From: Pseudomonadota bacterium
GTDB lineage: Bacteria > Pseudomonadota > Alphaproteobacteria > Reyranellales > Reyranellaceae
Length of the DNA: 16,232 nt
Direction: 5' to 3'
NCBI GenBank assembly: GCA_023436825.1
Contig: JAEZHS010000696.1
Span: 1-16,232, forward strand
The stretch's first letter is position 1, and each line of letters begins with the position of its first letter. This document shows, in pieces, positions 1-5,279 of the stretch. The position numbers were made by a program, and so were the translations under genes. The notes under the pieces are model-generated. The model made no database searches, had not been told where the DNA came from, and saw only the letters and a list, made by a program, of their open reading frames with translations.

Positions 1-556
1 GGTCGGCCAGGAGCGCGGCGATGGCGATCACCTTGGGACCGCTGGCCGCGACCTCGACCGGCACCTTGGGCCCACCGGCGATCCAGGCGATGCGGCTCGC
101 GGACGGCGCGTCGTGCAGATGCAGCCCTGACATCGGCGGCGCCACGTCTGACGGAATGTCGATGTCGTCGAAGGCGACAGACTCGCCTCTGAGGTATGTC
201 TGGAGCTGCCGCAGATAGCGCTCGAACTGCGCGAGGCGCGCCGGTGCGCGGCCGAGATGAGCCAGGGCCGAATCGCCACGGCCGATGCCCAGCACGGCGC
301 GGCCGCTGGAGACACGGTTGACGCTGGTGATCGCGGTCGCCGTCGCCGCGGCATGGCGCGTCACCGAGTTGGTGACGCCGGTGCCCAGTCCCAACCTTGT
401 CGTCGTCGTGGCAGCGAGCGCCAGCGCAACATAGGGATCGCCCGACAGGTTCTGCGAATCGACGACCAGCATGCCGTCCCAGCCGGCGGCCTCGATCTCC
501 TGCGCCGCGCGCGCCGCGCCGCGTGCCGCCGCGACGGTCGTCATCCACAATTGCAC
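1..556 (-). CDS. Luciferase-like (LLM class) flavin-dependent oxidoreductase, C-terminus cut by window edge
   Basis: I read this frame on the minus strand from a GTG at 556; it stays open to the window edge, giving 185 residues of the N-terminal part. The GTG is chosen because GGGAGG lies seven bases upstream; an in-frame ATG four codons later is the alternative. Near the start is an 'EAAGWDGMLVVDS' stretch, then 'LGTGVTNSVTRH', then 'VLGIGRGDSALAHLGR'. This order is typical of the bacterial luciferase/F420- or FMN-dependent TIM-barrel monooxygenases. The expected role is a cytosolic flavin- or F420-dependent oxidation or reduction of an unknown substrate. It lies 31 bases downstream of the endonuclease-fold gene on the same strand, so the two may be co-transcribed. 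The family call is firm. The cofactor (FMN or F420) and the substrate cannot be read from the fragment. Confidence 0.85.
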   Translation of the reverse strand, partial: MQLWMTTVAAARGAARAAQEIEAAGWDGMLVVDSQNLSGDPYVALALAATTTTRLGLGTGVTNSVTRHAAATATAITSVNRVSSGRAVLGIGRGDSALAHLGRAPARLAQFERYLRQLQTYLRGESVAFDDIDIPSDVAPPMSGLHLHDAPSASRIAWIAGGPKVPVEVAASGPKVIAIAALLAD

Positions 557-563
557 GTCGTTT

Positions 564-580
564 CCTCCCTGTCCGGGAGG
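564..580 (-). promoter_or_regulatory. Hairpin covering the ribosome binding site of the LLM gene
   Basis: CCTCCC (564-569) and GGGAGG (575-580) are exact complements separated by five bases. Read on the minus strand, the second arm is GGGAGG, which is the Shine-Dalgarno sequence seven bases before the GTG at 556. In the mRNA the ribosome site could therefore be folded into a small stem between the endonuclease-fold gene and the LLM gene. The arms are only 6 bp, so the effect may be weak or incidental. Confidence 0.35.
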
Positions 581-587
581 CGTTCTA

Positions 588-1571
588 TCAGCTCTTGTCG
601 TTCTGCACGATCTGCGTGAGTCGCTGGCCGTCGATGTCGGTGTCGATCTGCACCCAGATCGGGAAATGGTCTGAGAGCTGGAAGGTGAATTCCTGGCGGG
701 AATAGCCGGCGCCGGGGAAAAGCTCCTTGATGAAGGCGTCGGACTGGTAGAAGTCGAGCGTACCGCCGAAATTGGTGAAGCGCTTCTTGAGCGTCGGCAT
801 GTGCAGGATCTGGTCGTAGCGCGCATTCTTGCCCAGGTTCGAGCCCTTGACCGTGATGTCGCCGACCTTGAGGTCGACCAGCGAATCGGGAATCCGCAGG
901 CCTCGCCGGGTCAGCGCCTTGAAGGTCTTGTCGTCGAGCGAGGGCGTATTGAAGTCGCCCATGACGATCAGGTCGGTATCCTCCGACCACTTGTCCTTGA
1001 AGCGCGTGTCGATCCAGTCGGCCAGCATGCCGAGTTCGGCCTCGCGCCCTTCCATGCTGTCGCCCCAGCGCGCATGGGTGGCGAGTACGATGAAGTCGAA
1101 GTTGCCGGCACGGAACGAGCACATGTAGGGCGCGCGCCAGAACGACTGCTGCGCGAGGTACTCCGTGCCCTTCTTGGCGCGCGGCGCGTCGATCTCGGCG
1201 GCGAGGCCGTTGAAGACGACAGCGCGCCGGTCGAACAGGAAGCCGACGCGCTCGCGGTTTCCGCCGGCATCCGACATCCAGTCCGAATAGATCAGGTCCC
1301 ATCTCGGCCCCAGGATCTCGCACACCCGGCCGTAGTCGGTGAGGTTGTCGCGCAGTTCGACGAGCGCGATGAGGTCGAACTGACCCAGGATCTCGGCGAT
1401 GTAGTGGATCGCCGCAGCGCTGCGGCGTTTCTTGCCGAACTCACGGATGTTCCAGATGGCGACGTTGATGGTCTGGTCGAGCTGGGAGGGCGGGATTCCC
1501 GCCGCCGCGATGCGCTTCCTGAGCGCCAGCAGCCCCGCTGCGATGTCGGGTGAAACGTCTCCGTGGTGCAT
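588..1571 (-). CDS. Endonuclease/exonuclease/phosphatase (DNase I-like fold) family protein
   Basis: This is a 327-aa protein with the ordered motifs of the EEP fold: 'WNIREFG' (Asn41), 'LVELRDN' (Glu72, metal ligand), 'LATHARWGD' (His166), 'MGDFNTP' (Asp206, Asn208), 'RYDQILH' (Asp253) and 'LSDHFPIW' (Asp301-His302, catalytic pair). All expected catalytic residues are visible, so it should be an active Mg-dependent phosphodiesterase or nuclease. No signal peptide is visible, so it is probably cytosolic. Family members cut nucleic acids, phospholipids or inositol phosphates, and the substrate here cannot be told. The ATG at 1571 has only a weak GGGAAG upstream. It is the first gene of a possible two-gene minus-strand unit with the LLM oxidoreductase, and it diverges from the broken MNT gene at 1658. 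Confidence 0.88.
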   Translation of the reverse strand: MHHGDVSPDIAAGLLALRKRIAAAGIPPSQLDQTINVAIWNIREFGKKRRSAAAIHYIAEILGQFDLIALVELRDNLTDYGRVCEILGPRWDLIYSDWMSDAGGNRERVGFLFDRRAVVFNGLAAEIDAPRAKKGTEYLAQQSFWRAPYMCSFRAGNFDFIVLATHARWGDSMEGREAELGMLADWIDTRFKDKWSEDTDLIVMGDFNTPSLDDKTFKALTRRGLRIPDSLVDLKVGDITVKGSNLGKNARYDQILHMPTLKKRFTNFGGTLDFYQSDAFIKELFPGAGYSRQEFTFQLSDHFPIWVQIDTDIDGQRLTQIVQNDKS

Positions 1572-1645
1572 GGCTTCCCGCTTCCAGCCACATATTCAGG
1601 CATCTGACGGCAATAGCAGTCATCGAGTCAAAGGCGTCGATGCTG

Positions 1646-1651
1646 TATAAT
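1646..1651 (+). promoter_or_regulatory. Perfect -10 box (TATAAT) for a leaderless MNT transcript
   Basis: TATAAT is an exact match to the sigma-70 -10 consensus in an otherwise GC-rich region. Seven bases beyond its last T is A1658, the first base of the ATG that fits the MNT protein, so the predicted transcript has no 5' leader. The -35 is weak: TCGAGT at 1623-1628, 17-bp spacer, three matches. No Shine-Dalgarno precedes the ATG, which agrees with leaderless translation. Confidence 0.55.
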
Positions 1652-1657
1652 CCGGCC

Positions 1658-1983
1658 ATGCCCGCCCTTGACGTGCCAGAACCTGATCTGACCTTGGTCC
1701 GAGAGTTCAAAAAGCGCGCCGAGAAGGCGCTGCCGGGCCGGATCATGCGTGTGATGCTCTATGGTTCACGCGCTCGCGGCGATGCGCGGCCGGACTCGGA
1801 CTGGGATATTGCCGTGTTGACGGCGAGCCGACGCTCGAGGATCGGCGCGCGCTATCGGACATCGGCTTCGATCTGATGCTGGAGCATGGTCAATACCTCC
1901 AGCCCGTGGCCATCGATGCGGCGCGCAGTCCGGAACGGTCCTACTTCGTGAGCAATGTGCTGAAGGACGGGCTGGCCGCGTGA
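1658..1983 (+). pseudogene. MNT-domain nucleotidyltransferase (MntA-like antitoxin), frameshifted
   Basis: From ATG 1658 the frame encodes a small nucleotidyltransferase domain with the signature 'GSRARGDARPDSDWDIAVL' (the GSxxxG...SDxD pattern of pol-beta/MNT enzymes). It then runs into a false tail and stops at 1876. A one-base loss near 1822-1823 accounts for this: moving to the -1 frame gives a natural continuation ('EPTLEDRRALSDIGFDL' through 'YFVSNVLKDGLAA') that ends at TGA 1981-1983. Restored, the protein is about 108 aa, the usual size for the antitoxin of MNT/HEPN (type VII) pairs. In that system the MNT enzyme nucleotidylates the HEPN RNase. The stop overlaps the GTG start of the HEPN gene, a typical coupled layout. 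An upstream in-frame ATG at 1640 is unlikely because TATAAT lies between the two starts. The domain call is confident; a sequencing error cannot be excluded. Confidence 0.8.
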
Positions 1984-2353
1984 CGCCCCATGCGGCCACT
2001 CGATGGTCCAAGGCAGAGCGGCTTCTTGAGCAGACGACGCGCCTGTCGCCGGCCGACGCTCCGGAGGCGACCATTCATTCGGCGTACTACACAATGCTCC
2101 CATGCTGCTGCAGCCGTCCTACTCGATCGCACCAAGCAGGCACCGAAGACGCATGCTGCCCTCATTGGGCAGTTCTCCCGGCTCGTGCAAGGGGACGAAC
2201 AAGGACGTCGATTCGGTCGCGCCTTCAATCTTGCTGACAAGCTTCGCCTCGTTGCCGACTTATGATGATCAGAAGGTGCCGACAGCCAGAGAAGCGGCCG
2301 AGCTTCGTGTAACGGCCATTGAATTCGTCGCCTATTGCCGGTCGCTGCTTTAA
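1980..2353 (+). pseudogene. HEPN-domain protein (HepT-like toxin partner), two frameshifts
   Basis: It begins at GTG 1980, overlapping the MNT stop (GTGA). The first frame reads through 'IHSAYYTML' and then breaks at the CCC run 2099-2101. Removing one C gives 'HAAAAVLLDRTKQAPKTHAAL', on through 'FNLADKLRLVAD'. A second extra base in the TT at 2260-2261 must be removed to reach 'YDDQKVPTAREAAELRVTA' and the TAA at 2351-2353. Restored, the protein is about 123 aa and matches the HEPN pattern 'AYYxMxHAAxAxL...KTH'. HEPN toxins are RNases using R-x4-6-H. Here the position usually held by Arg before 'AYY' is Ser (S-AYYTML-H), so the catalytic pair may have been lost as well. With the broken MNT gene it forms a dead toxin-antitoxin-like operon. 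Confidence 0.8.
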
Positions 2354-2370
2354 TGTAAACTCCCTTAACA
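2354..2370 (+). promoter_or_regulatory. TetR operator dyad overlapping the tetR start codon
   Basis: TGTAAA-CTCCC-TTAACA is a 17-bp near-perfect inverted repeat; its last A is the A of the regulator's ATG at 2370. Identical arms with the same five-base spacing recur at 3042-3058 in front of the next gene. This supports a specific binding site used for autorepression and for control of the neighbour. It begins one base after the stop of the HEPN pseudogene. Confidence 0.7.
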
Positions 2371-3008
2371 TGAGTTGGAAAAAGCGCGATCGCGAAGAGC
2401 GCGGCTATCACCACGGCAATCTGCGCGAGGCGCTGATCCAGGCCGCGCGCGAACTGATTGCCGAGAAGGGCCCGGCGGGCTTCACCTTTGCCGATGCCGC
2501 ACGCTCGGCCGGCGTCAGCGCGGCCGCCCCCTACCGTCATTTCCGCGATCGCGATGCGCTGCTGGCCGACGTCGCCCGCGAGGGCTTCCAGCGCTTCGAG
2601 GCCATGCTGTCGACCGGCTGGGCCGGCGGCAAGCCTGACCCGCTTACCGCCTTCAACAACGTCGGCAAAGCCTATCTCGCTTTCGCTCGTGCCGAGCCCG
2701 CCTACTACGCGGCCATGTTCGAGGCGGGCCTGCCGCCCGATCTCAACGCCGAGTTACGGGCTGCCGGCGATCGCGCCTTCGCCGTGCTGCGGACCGCCGC
2801 CGACGCTCTCGTGGGGCTGCTGCCCGCCGGCAAGCGGCCGCCGGCCCTGATGATGAGCCTGCATGTCTGGGCGATGGCGCACGGCATCGCCTCGCTGTTC
2901 GGCCGCGGCGATGCCGGGCGTCGCACCTTGCCGATGACGGCCGAGGAGCTGTTGGAATCGCAAATGCTCATTTACCTGCAGGGATTGGGTTTCCCCCAAA
3001 AAATCTGA
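2370..3008 (+). CDS. TetR/AcrR-family transcriptional regulator
   Basis: This 212-aa protein, read from ATG 2370, has a classic TetR N-terminus. A helix 'NLREALIQAARELIAEKG' (17-34) is followed by the helix-turn-helix 'FTFADAARSAGVSAAAPYRHFRDRD' (about 38-62). The C-terminal ligand domain includes 'AYLAFARAEPAYYAAMFEAGL', resembling the TetR_C WHG type. An in-frame ATG at 2319 would add 17 residues but overlaps the HEPN remnant and has no ribosome site. The 2370 start also lacks a Shine-Dalgarno and sits inside the operator dyad, so translation could be leaderless. A shared dyad upstream of this gene and of the DUF2852 gene makes local autorepression plus control of the neighbour likely. The ligand is unknown. 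Confidence 0.9.
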   Translation: MSWKKRDREERGYHHGNLREALIQAARELIAEKGPAGFTFADAARSAGVSAAAPYRHFRDRDALLADVAREGFQRFEAMLSTGWAGGKPDPLTAFNNVGKAYLAFARAEPAYYAAMFEAGLPPDLNAELRAAGDRAFAVLRTAADALVGLLPAGKRPPALMMSLHVWAMAHGIASLFGRGDAGRRTLPMTAEELLESQMLIYLQGLGFPQKI

Positions 3009-3015
3009 CCGGCCC

Positions 3016-3021
3016 TTGACT
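3016..3021 (+). promoter_or_regulatory. Possible -35 element (TTGACT) of the DUF2852 gene
   Basis: TTGACT matches five of six consensus -35 bases, just after the tetR stop. No good -10 is seen at 17 bp. TGTAAA at 3042-3047 (four of six matches, 20-bp spacing) or nearby A/T-rich bases would serve, which places the -10 within the operator. Binding of the TetR protein there would block polymerase. Confidence 0.35.
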
Positions 3022-3041
3022 CGGCCGGCCGGGATGCCCAA

Positions 3042-3074
3042 TGTAAATGTCGTTAACATTTACATCCGTTAACA
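3042..3074 (+). promoter_or_regulatory. Composite TetR operator upstream of the DUF2852 gene
   Basis: There are four half-sites in 33 bases: TGTAAA (3042-3047), TTAACA (3053-3058), TTTACA (3059-3064) and TTAACA (3069-3074). The first pair, spaced by five bases, reproduces exactly the arms and spacing of the site at the tetR start. The third and fourth half-sites form a further, tighter arrangement with a four-base gap. It could bind two dimers side by side. It ends 19 bases before the downstream ATG. Confidence 0.7.
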
Positions 3075-3093
3075 CCAAACGAGGGAGCCCCCG

Positions 3094-3534
3094 ATGACGG
3101 GCAGCCTGATGGAAAGACTGGACGACATCCCGAAGCCCGCCTGGATCGCCCTCCTGGTCGTGAGCTTCATCCTCTTCTGGCCGATCGGCCTCGCCCTTCT
3201 CATCTACCTGAAATGGAGTGGACGCATGTTTTGCTCTCGCCGCTATGGCCACTGGTCGGGACCTGAGGGCCGCGAAGCCCGCCGCGAGGCGCGCGAAGAA
3301 TGGCGCGCCTGGAAGCGCCGCCACCGCTGGGGCGGCGGAAGCAGCGGCAACGTCGCCTTCGACGAGTATCGCGAGGAGACGCTGCGCAAGCTCGACGAGG
3401 AGCAGCGCGAGTTCCGCGACTTCCTCGACCGGCTGCGCGCCGCCAAGGACCGTGCCGAGTTCGACCAGTTCATGAACGAGCGGCGCAGCCGACCGCCCAC
3501 CGCCGAACCACCGGCTCCGACTCCCTCCGCTTAG
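3094..3534 (+). CDS. DUF2852 family membrane protein
   Basis: This 146-aa protein has one strong hydrophobic segment at about residues 16-40 ('PAWIALLVVSFILFWPIGLAL'), a basic Arg-rich linker (50-78), and a charged, probably helical domain 'SGNVAFDEYREETLRKLDEE' continuing to 'FDQFM' (84-127). The tail is Pro-rich. This order and the 'FWPIGLALL' and 'AFDEYREETLRKLEEEQ' signatures match the DUF2852 family known mainly from alphaproteobacteria; its function is not established. It is expected to be an inner-membrane protein with a cytoplasmic C-terminal helix. GAGGGAG (3081-3087) is a good ribosome site for ATG 3094. It lies directly behind the tetR gene and a composite copy of its operator, so it is probably repressed by that regulator. 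A strong terminator follows. Confidence 0.85.
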   Translation: MTGSLMERLDDIPKPAWIALLVVSFILFWPIGLALLIYLKWSGRMFCSRRYGHWSGPEGREARREAREEWRAWKRRHRWGGGSSGNVAFDEYREETLRKLDEEQREFRDFLDRLRAAKDRAEFDQFMNERRSRPPTAEPPAPTPSA

Positions 3535-3549
3535 ACAGCCGGTTCTCCA

Positions 3550-3582
3550 CCCCTCCCGTCGCCCCCGACGGGAGGGGTTTTT
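3550..3582 (+). terminator. Rho-independent terminator of the DUF2852 gene
   Basis: A perfect 12-bp stem (CCCCTCCCGTCG at 3550-3561 with its complement at 3566-3577) has a CCCC loop and is followed directly by TTTTT (3578-3582). It lies 16 bases after the stop codon, the clearest intrinsic terminator in the window. Confidence 0.93.
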
Positions 3583-3593
3583 CATTGTCAGAA

Positions 3594-3622
3594 GCACATT
3601 CTGTCCTCCGGACGGAATGTGC
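3594..3622. repeat. 13-bp inverted repeat (hairpin) after the terminator
   Basis: GCACATTCTGTCC (3594-3606) pairs with GGACGGAATGTGC (3610-3622) around a three-base loop, with a single T-G wobble. It begins 12 bases after the terminator T-run and is not followed by Ts. It may be an end of a small palindromic element or a second transcript-end structure reading from the right. Confidence 0.6.
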
Positions 3623-3796
3623 CCGGTGAAACCAGGATCTCCGCTGCGCGTTCCGGCGTTGAAAGCACTGCTGGCATTGGGGGCCGAGCGACACAACCAA
3701 TGGCGTGATCGCCGGTTCGACCCGCCAGACTTGGCCCTCCATGGTGCGAAAGAATTCGCGAAAACGAAACTCGCCGTCACATACCTAAGTTATTGA
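3617..3796 (+). CDS. Doubtful small ORF, 59 aa, no recognised family
   Basis: ATG 3617 to TGA 3794-3796 encodes a 59-residue frame containing 'VPALKALLALGAERHNQW' and 'DLALHGAKEFAKTKLAV'. It looks more protein-like than the other frames here, with a plausible helix and mixed charges. There is no ribosome site: the ATG lies inside the right arm of the 3594-3622 hairpin. The stop overlaps the promoter-like TTGACA. It may be the tail of a decayed gene. No function is assigned. Confidence 0.2.
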   Translation: MCPVKPGSPLRVPALKALLALGAERHNQWRDRRFDPPDLALHGAKEFAKTKLAVTYLSY

Positions 3797-3822
3797 CAAT
3801 ATTGTACCCTGGTTATATTGTC
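3793..3822 (+). promoter_or_regulatory. Promoter-like sequence with embedded operator dyads
   Basis: TTGACA (3793-3798) is a perfect -35. Downstream are TATATT (3814-3819, 15-bp spacing) and TATTGT (3816-3821, 17-bp spacing) as possible -10 boxes. GACAATAT (3795-3802) and ATATTGTC (3815-3822) form an exact 8-bp inverted repeat spanning the whole promoter, and ACAATATTGT (3796-3805) is itself a 10-bp palindrome. This is the arrangement of an autoregulated promoter, but no convincing gene follows on the plus strand. Confidence 0.5.
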
Positions 3823-4262
3823 GGTTCGTTGCGCGGCTCCGCCGCGTTCCTGCTCTTTGCATCGTTGATCCGAGACCAAAGGCTGCGGCAGACACTGCAT
3901 GCGCCCGTCCGGTCGCTTGCTTCCGGACGGGCGGAACTCTGCCATGCTCACGAGGGCGACTCCGGTTGCGAAACTTGCGTAACTGTCCGAATTCGGAAAG
4001 AGGCGCCACTGATTGGGGGTGCAGTCGGTGTACTCTACTCTACTACGGAAGTACCGGCGGAAAGGGCGGAAAGGGCGCAAACCCAGAGCACCGCCGACTG
4101 CAGTGCATGCGCCACCCGGCAAGACCGAGGCGTGTCGCACGCATGGATCGCGACCTGATGCAGGGACGCTTGGCCTCGACGCGCCGCACCGAGAACACGC
4201 ATTATCGTTTCCGTCGCTGTTCAATCGACAGTGCCCGGCCGCCGCGAGTGCCGGAAGGATAA

Positions 4263-4309
4263 CGGGCATCAATGCCCGCGGGATTTCCCGCGAGCGCAGC
4301 GAACGCGGG
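4263..4309. repeat. Hairpin cluster downstream of the minus-strand gene at 4339
   Basis: CGGGCAT/ATGCCCG (4263-4278, two-base loop) is followed by CCCGCG/CGCGGG (4287-4309, 11-base loop). On the minus strand these lie about 30 bases after the stop of the 236-aa gene and could end its transcript, although no T-run follows. Flanking GGCGGCCGGG-containing stretches near 4238 and 4315 resemble each other, suggesting a duplicated intergenic repeat. Confidence 0.5.
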
Positions 4310-4338
4310 TCCCGGCCGCCGTGAAGAGATAACAGGTA

Positions 4339-5049
4339 CTAGTGATCCAGCTTCATCGGCAAATGCATCTCGACCGACCGCTCGGCAAGATCGAGCAGCA
4401 CGGCGTAGGCATAGCGCGCGTTCTGCTCGAGCGGGGCACTGTCGGGCAGCGCATCGCGTCCCCAGGCGGCAATGACCTCGGCATCGGCCTTCCAGGTCGC
4501 GGCATTGAGTTCCCCGAGCTGGCGGCGCAGCGTCGCCGTCGAGCCCACGACCACGCGCCGACCGTCGACGCCCTCGCCCTCGAAGGTGAACTCGAAAGCG
4601 TTGGGCAGCCACAGCTCCACATTGCGCACCAGGTGGGAGTAGCGCGAGCGAAAGCCCGCGACGTTGCTGCGCATCAGTACCGGATCGTTGTCCCATTCCT
4701 CGGGCAGGCTGGCCGGCCGGCGCACCGCCGAATGCTCGGCATAAGCCGCCCACAGCACCAGCGAGCCAAAACCGTCCCATCCCGGGCGGCCGGTGTAATA
4801 GGGCGCATCGAGGTCCTCGCTCCAGTCGAGCGGCTGGGCGATGCGGTCGCCGAGCGACTGGTTGAGCTCGACACGCCAGGTAAGGATCGCCTGGAGGATC
4901 TCCTGGATATCCGGCTCCTGGTCGCTGGAGCCGGCACGGCGCCCGATGCGGAACTGCGTGCCGCGCTCGCGAGCCGTTCTCTCCGAAACATTTTCCCACT
5001 CACCGGCATAGTAGCGCGTGAGCGACCCGACATAGACGTCGAGGGCCAT
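4339..5049 (-). CDS. Conserved-looking hypothetical protein, 236 aa
   Basis: The protein starts 'MALDVYVGSLTRYYAGEWEN' and is soluble. It has no signal peptide or membrane segment and is fairly rich in Trp and aromatic residues. I recognise no domain or catalytic motif. Conspicuous stretches are 'GRPGWDGFGSLVLWAAYAEH' in the middle, 'VELWLPNAFEFTFEGEGVDG' and a C-terminal helical stretch 'YAYAVLLDLAERSVEMHLP'. Codon use agrees with the neighbouring real genes and the frame is closed cleanly, so I treat it as a true gene. The ATG at 5049 has only a weak GGGA upstream. It stands alone between the gene-poor region and the Bug/CoA-transferase cluster. Its function is unknown; it may belong to an uncharacterised family whose members begin 'MALDVYVG', which I recall only loosely. 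Confidence 0.75.
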   Translation of the reverse strand: MALDVYVGSLTRYYAGEWENVSERTARERGTQFRIGRRAGSSDQEPDIQEILQAILTWRVELNQSLGDRIAQPLDWSEDLDAPYYTGRPGWDGFGSLVLWAAYAEHSAVRRPASLPEEWDNDPVLMRSNVAGFRSRYSHLVRNVELWLPNAFEFTFEGEGVDGRRVVVGSTATLRRQLGELNAATWKADAEVIAAWGRDALPDSAPLEQNARYAYAVLLDLAERSVEMHLPMKLDH

Positions 5050-5279
5050 GAACGAGGGGTCCCTTTGCTTTGTGCGGGCGGTTGTCCGCCTCTGCCACTT
5101 GCAGTTGTTTTAGGAGGAATTTGAACCCGCGCAAACAACCGAAAGCAAATATCTGAACGACAACGCGCGCATCGACATATTCGTTGCACAGGACGACGTT
5201 GCGGGCCCCTCAGGGGACACTATCAATAATAGTATTCCACCCGGGATATTCTACGCGAAACTTAATGGCGCAAAACGCG

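Larger units (their letters stand above)
3583..4338. other. Region without a recognised gene
   Basis: About 750 bases between the terminator and the stop of the minus-strand gene at 4339. Features seen are a 13-bp hairpin (3594-3622), a doubtful 59-aa ORF (3617-3796), a promoter-like dyad (3793-3822), short tandem repeats (TACTC around 4030-4045; GGCGGAAAG around 4065-4078) and a hairpin cluster (4263-4309). Open frames on either strand here encode Arg/Ser/Cys-rich, low-complexity proteins with no recognisable motif. Base use is less uniformly GC-rich than in the flanking genes, suggesting old insertion or decay. Confidence 0.6.

Noticed and set aside
1815..1830. Programmed -1 frameshifting in the MNT gene
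   Set aside because: No slippery heptamer (X XXY YYZ) or following stem was seen, and the partner gene has two further indels that recoding cannot explain together.
2968..3780. A 270-codon minus-strand frame across the DUF2852 gene and the region after it
   Set aside because: It runs through a perfect terminator and an operator and covers a recognised gene in antisense. Its sequence is Ser/Arg/Gly-rich with no motif.
4030..4080. Short tandem repeats (TACTC, GGCGGAAAG) as a CRISPR or minisatellite
   Set aside because: Only two to three short units each, with no spacers; too little to call an array.
3790..4272. A 160-codon minus-strand frame in the gene-poor region
   Set aside because: Rich in Cys, Arg and Ser, no ribosome site, no recognisable domain; it ends inside the promoter-like dyad. 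It was kept only as part of the unassigned region.
5113..5152. AGGAGG on the plus strand as a ribosome site
   Set aside because: The only nearby start is a TTG followed by 10 codons and a stop; no gene follows.
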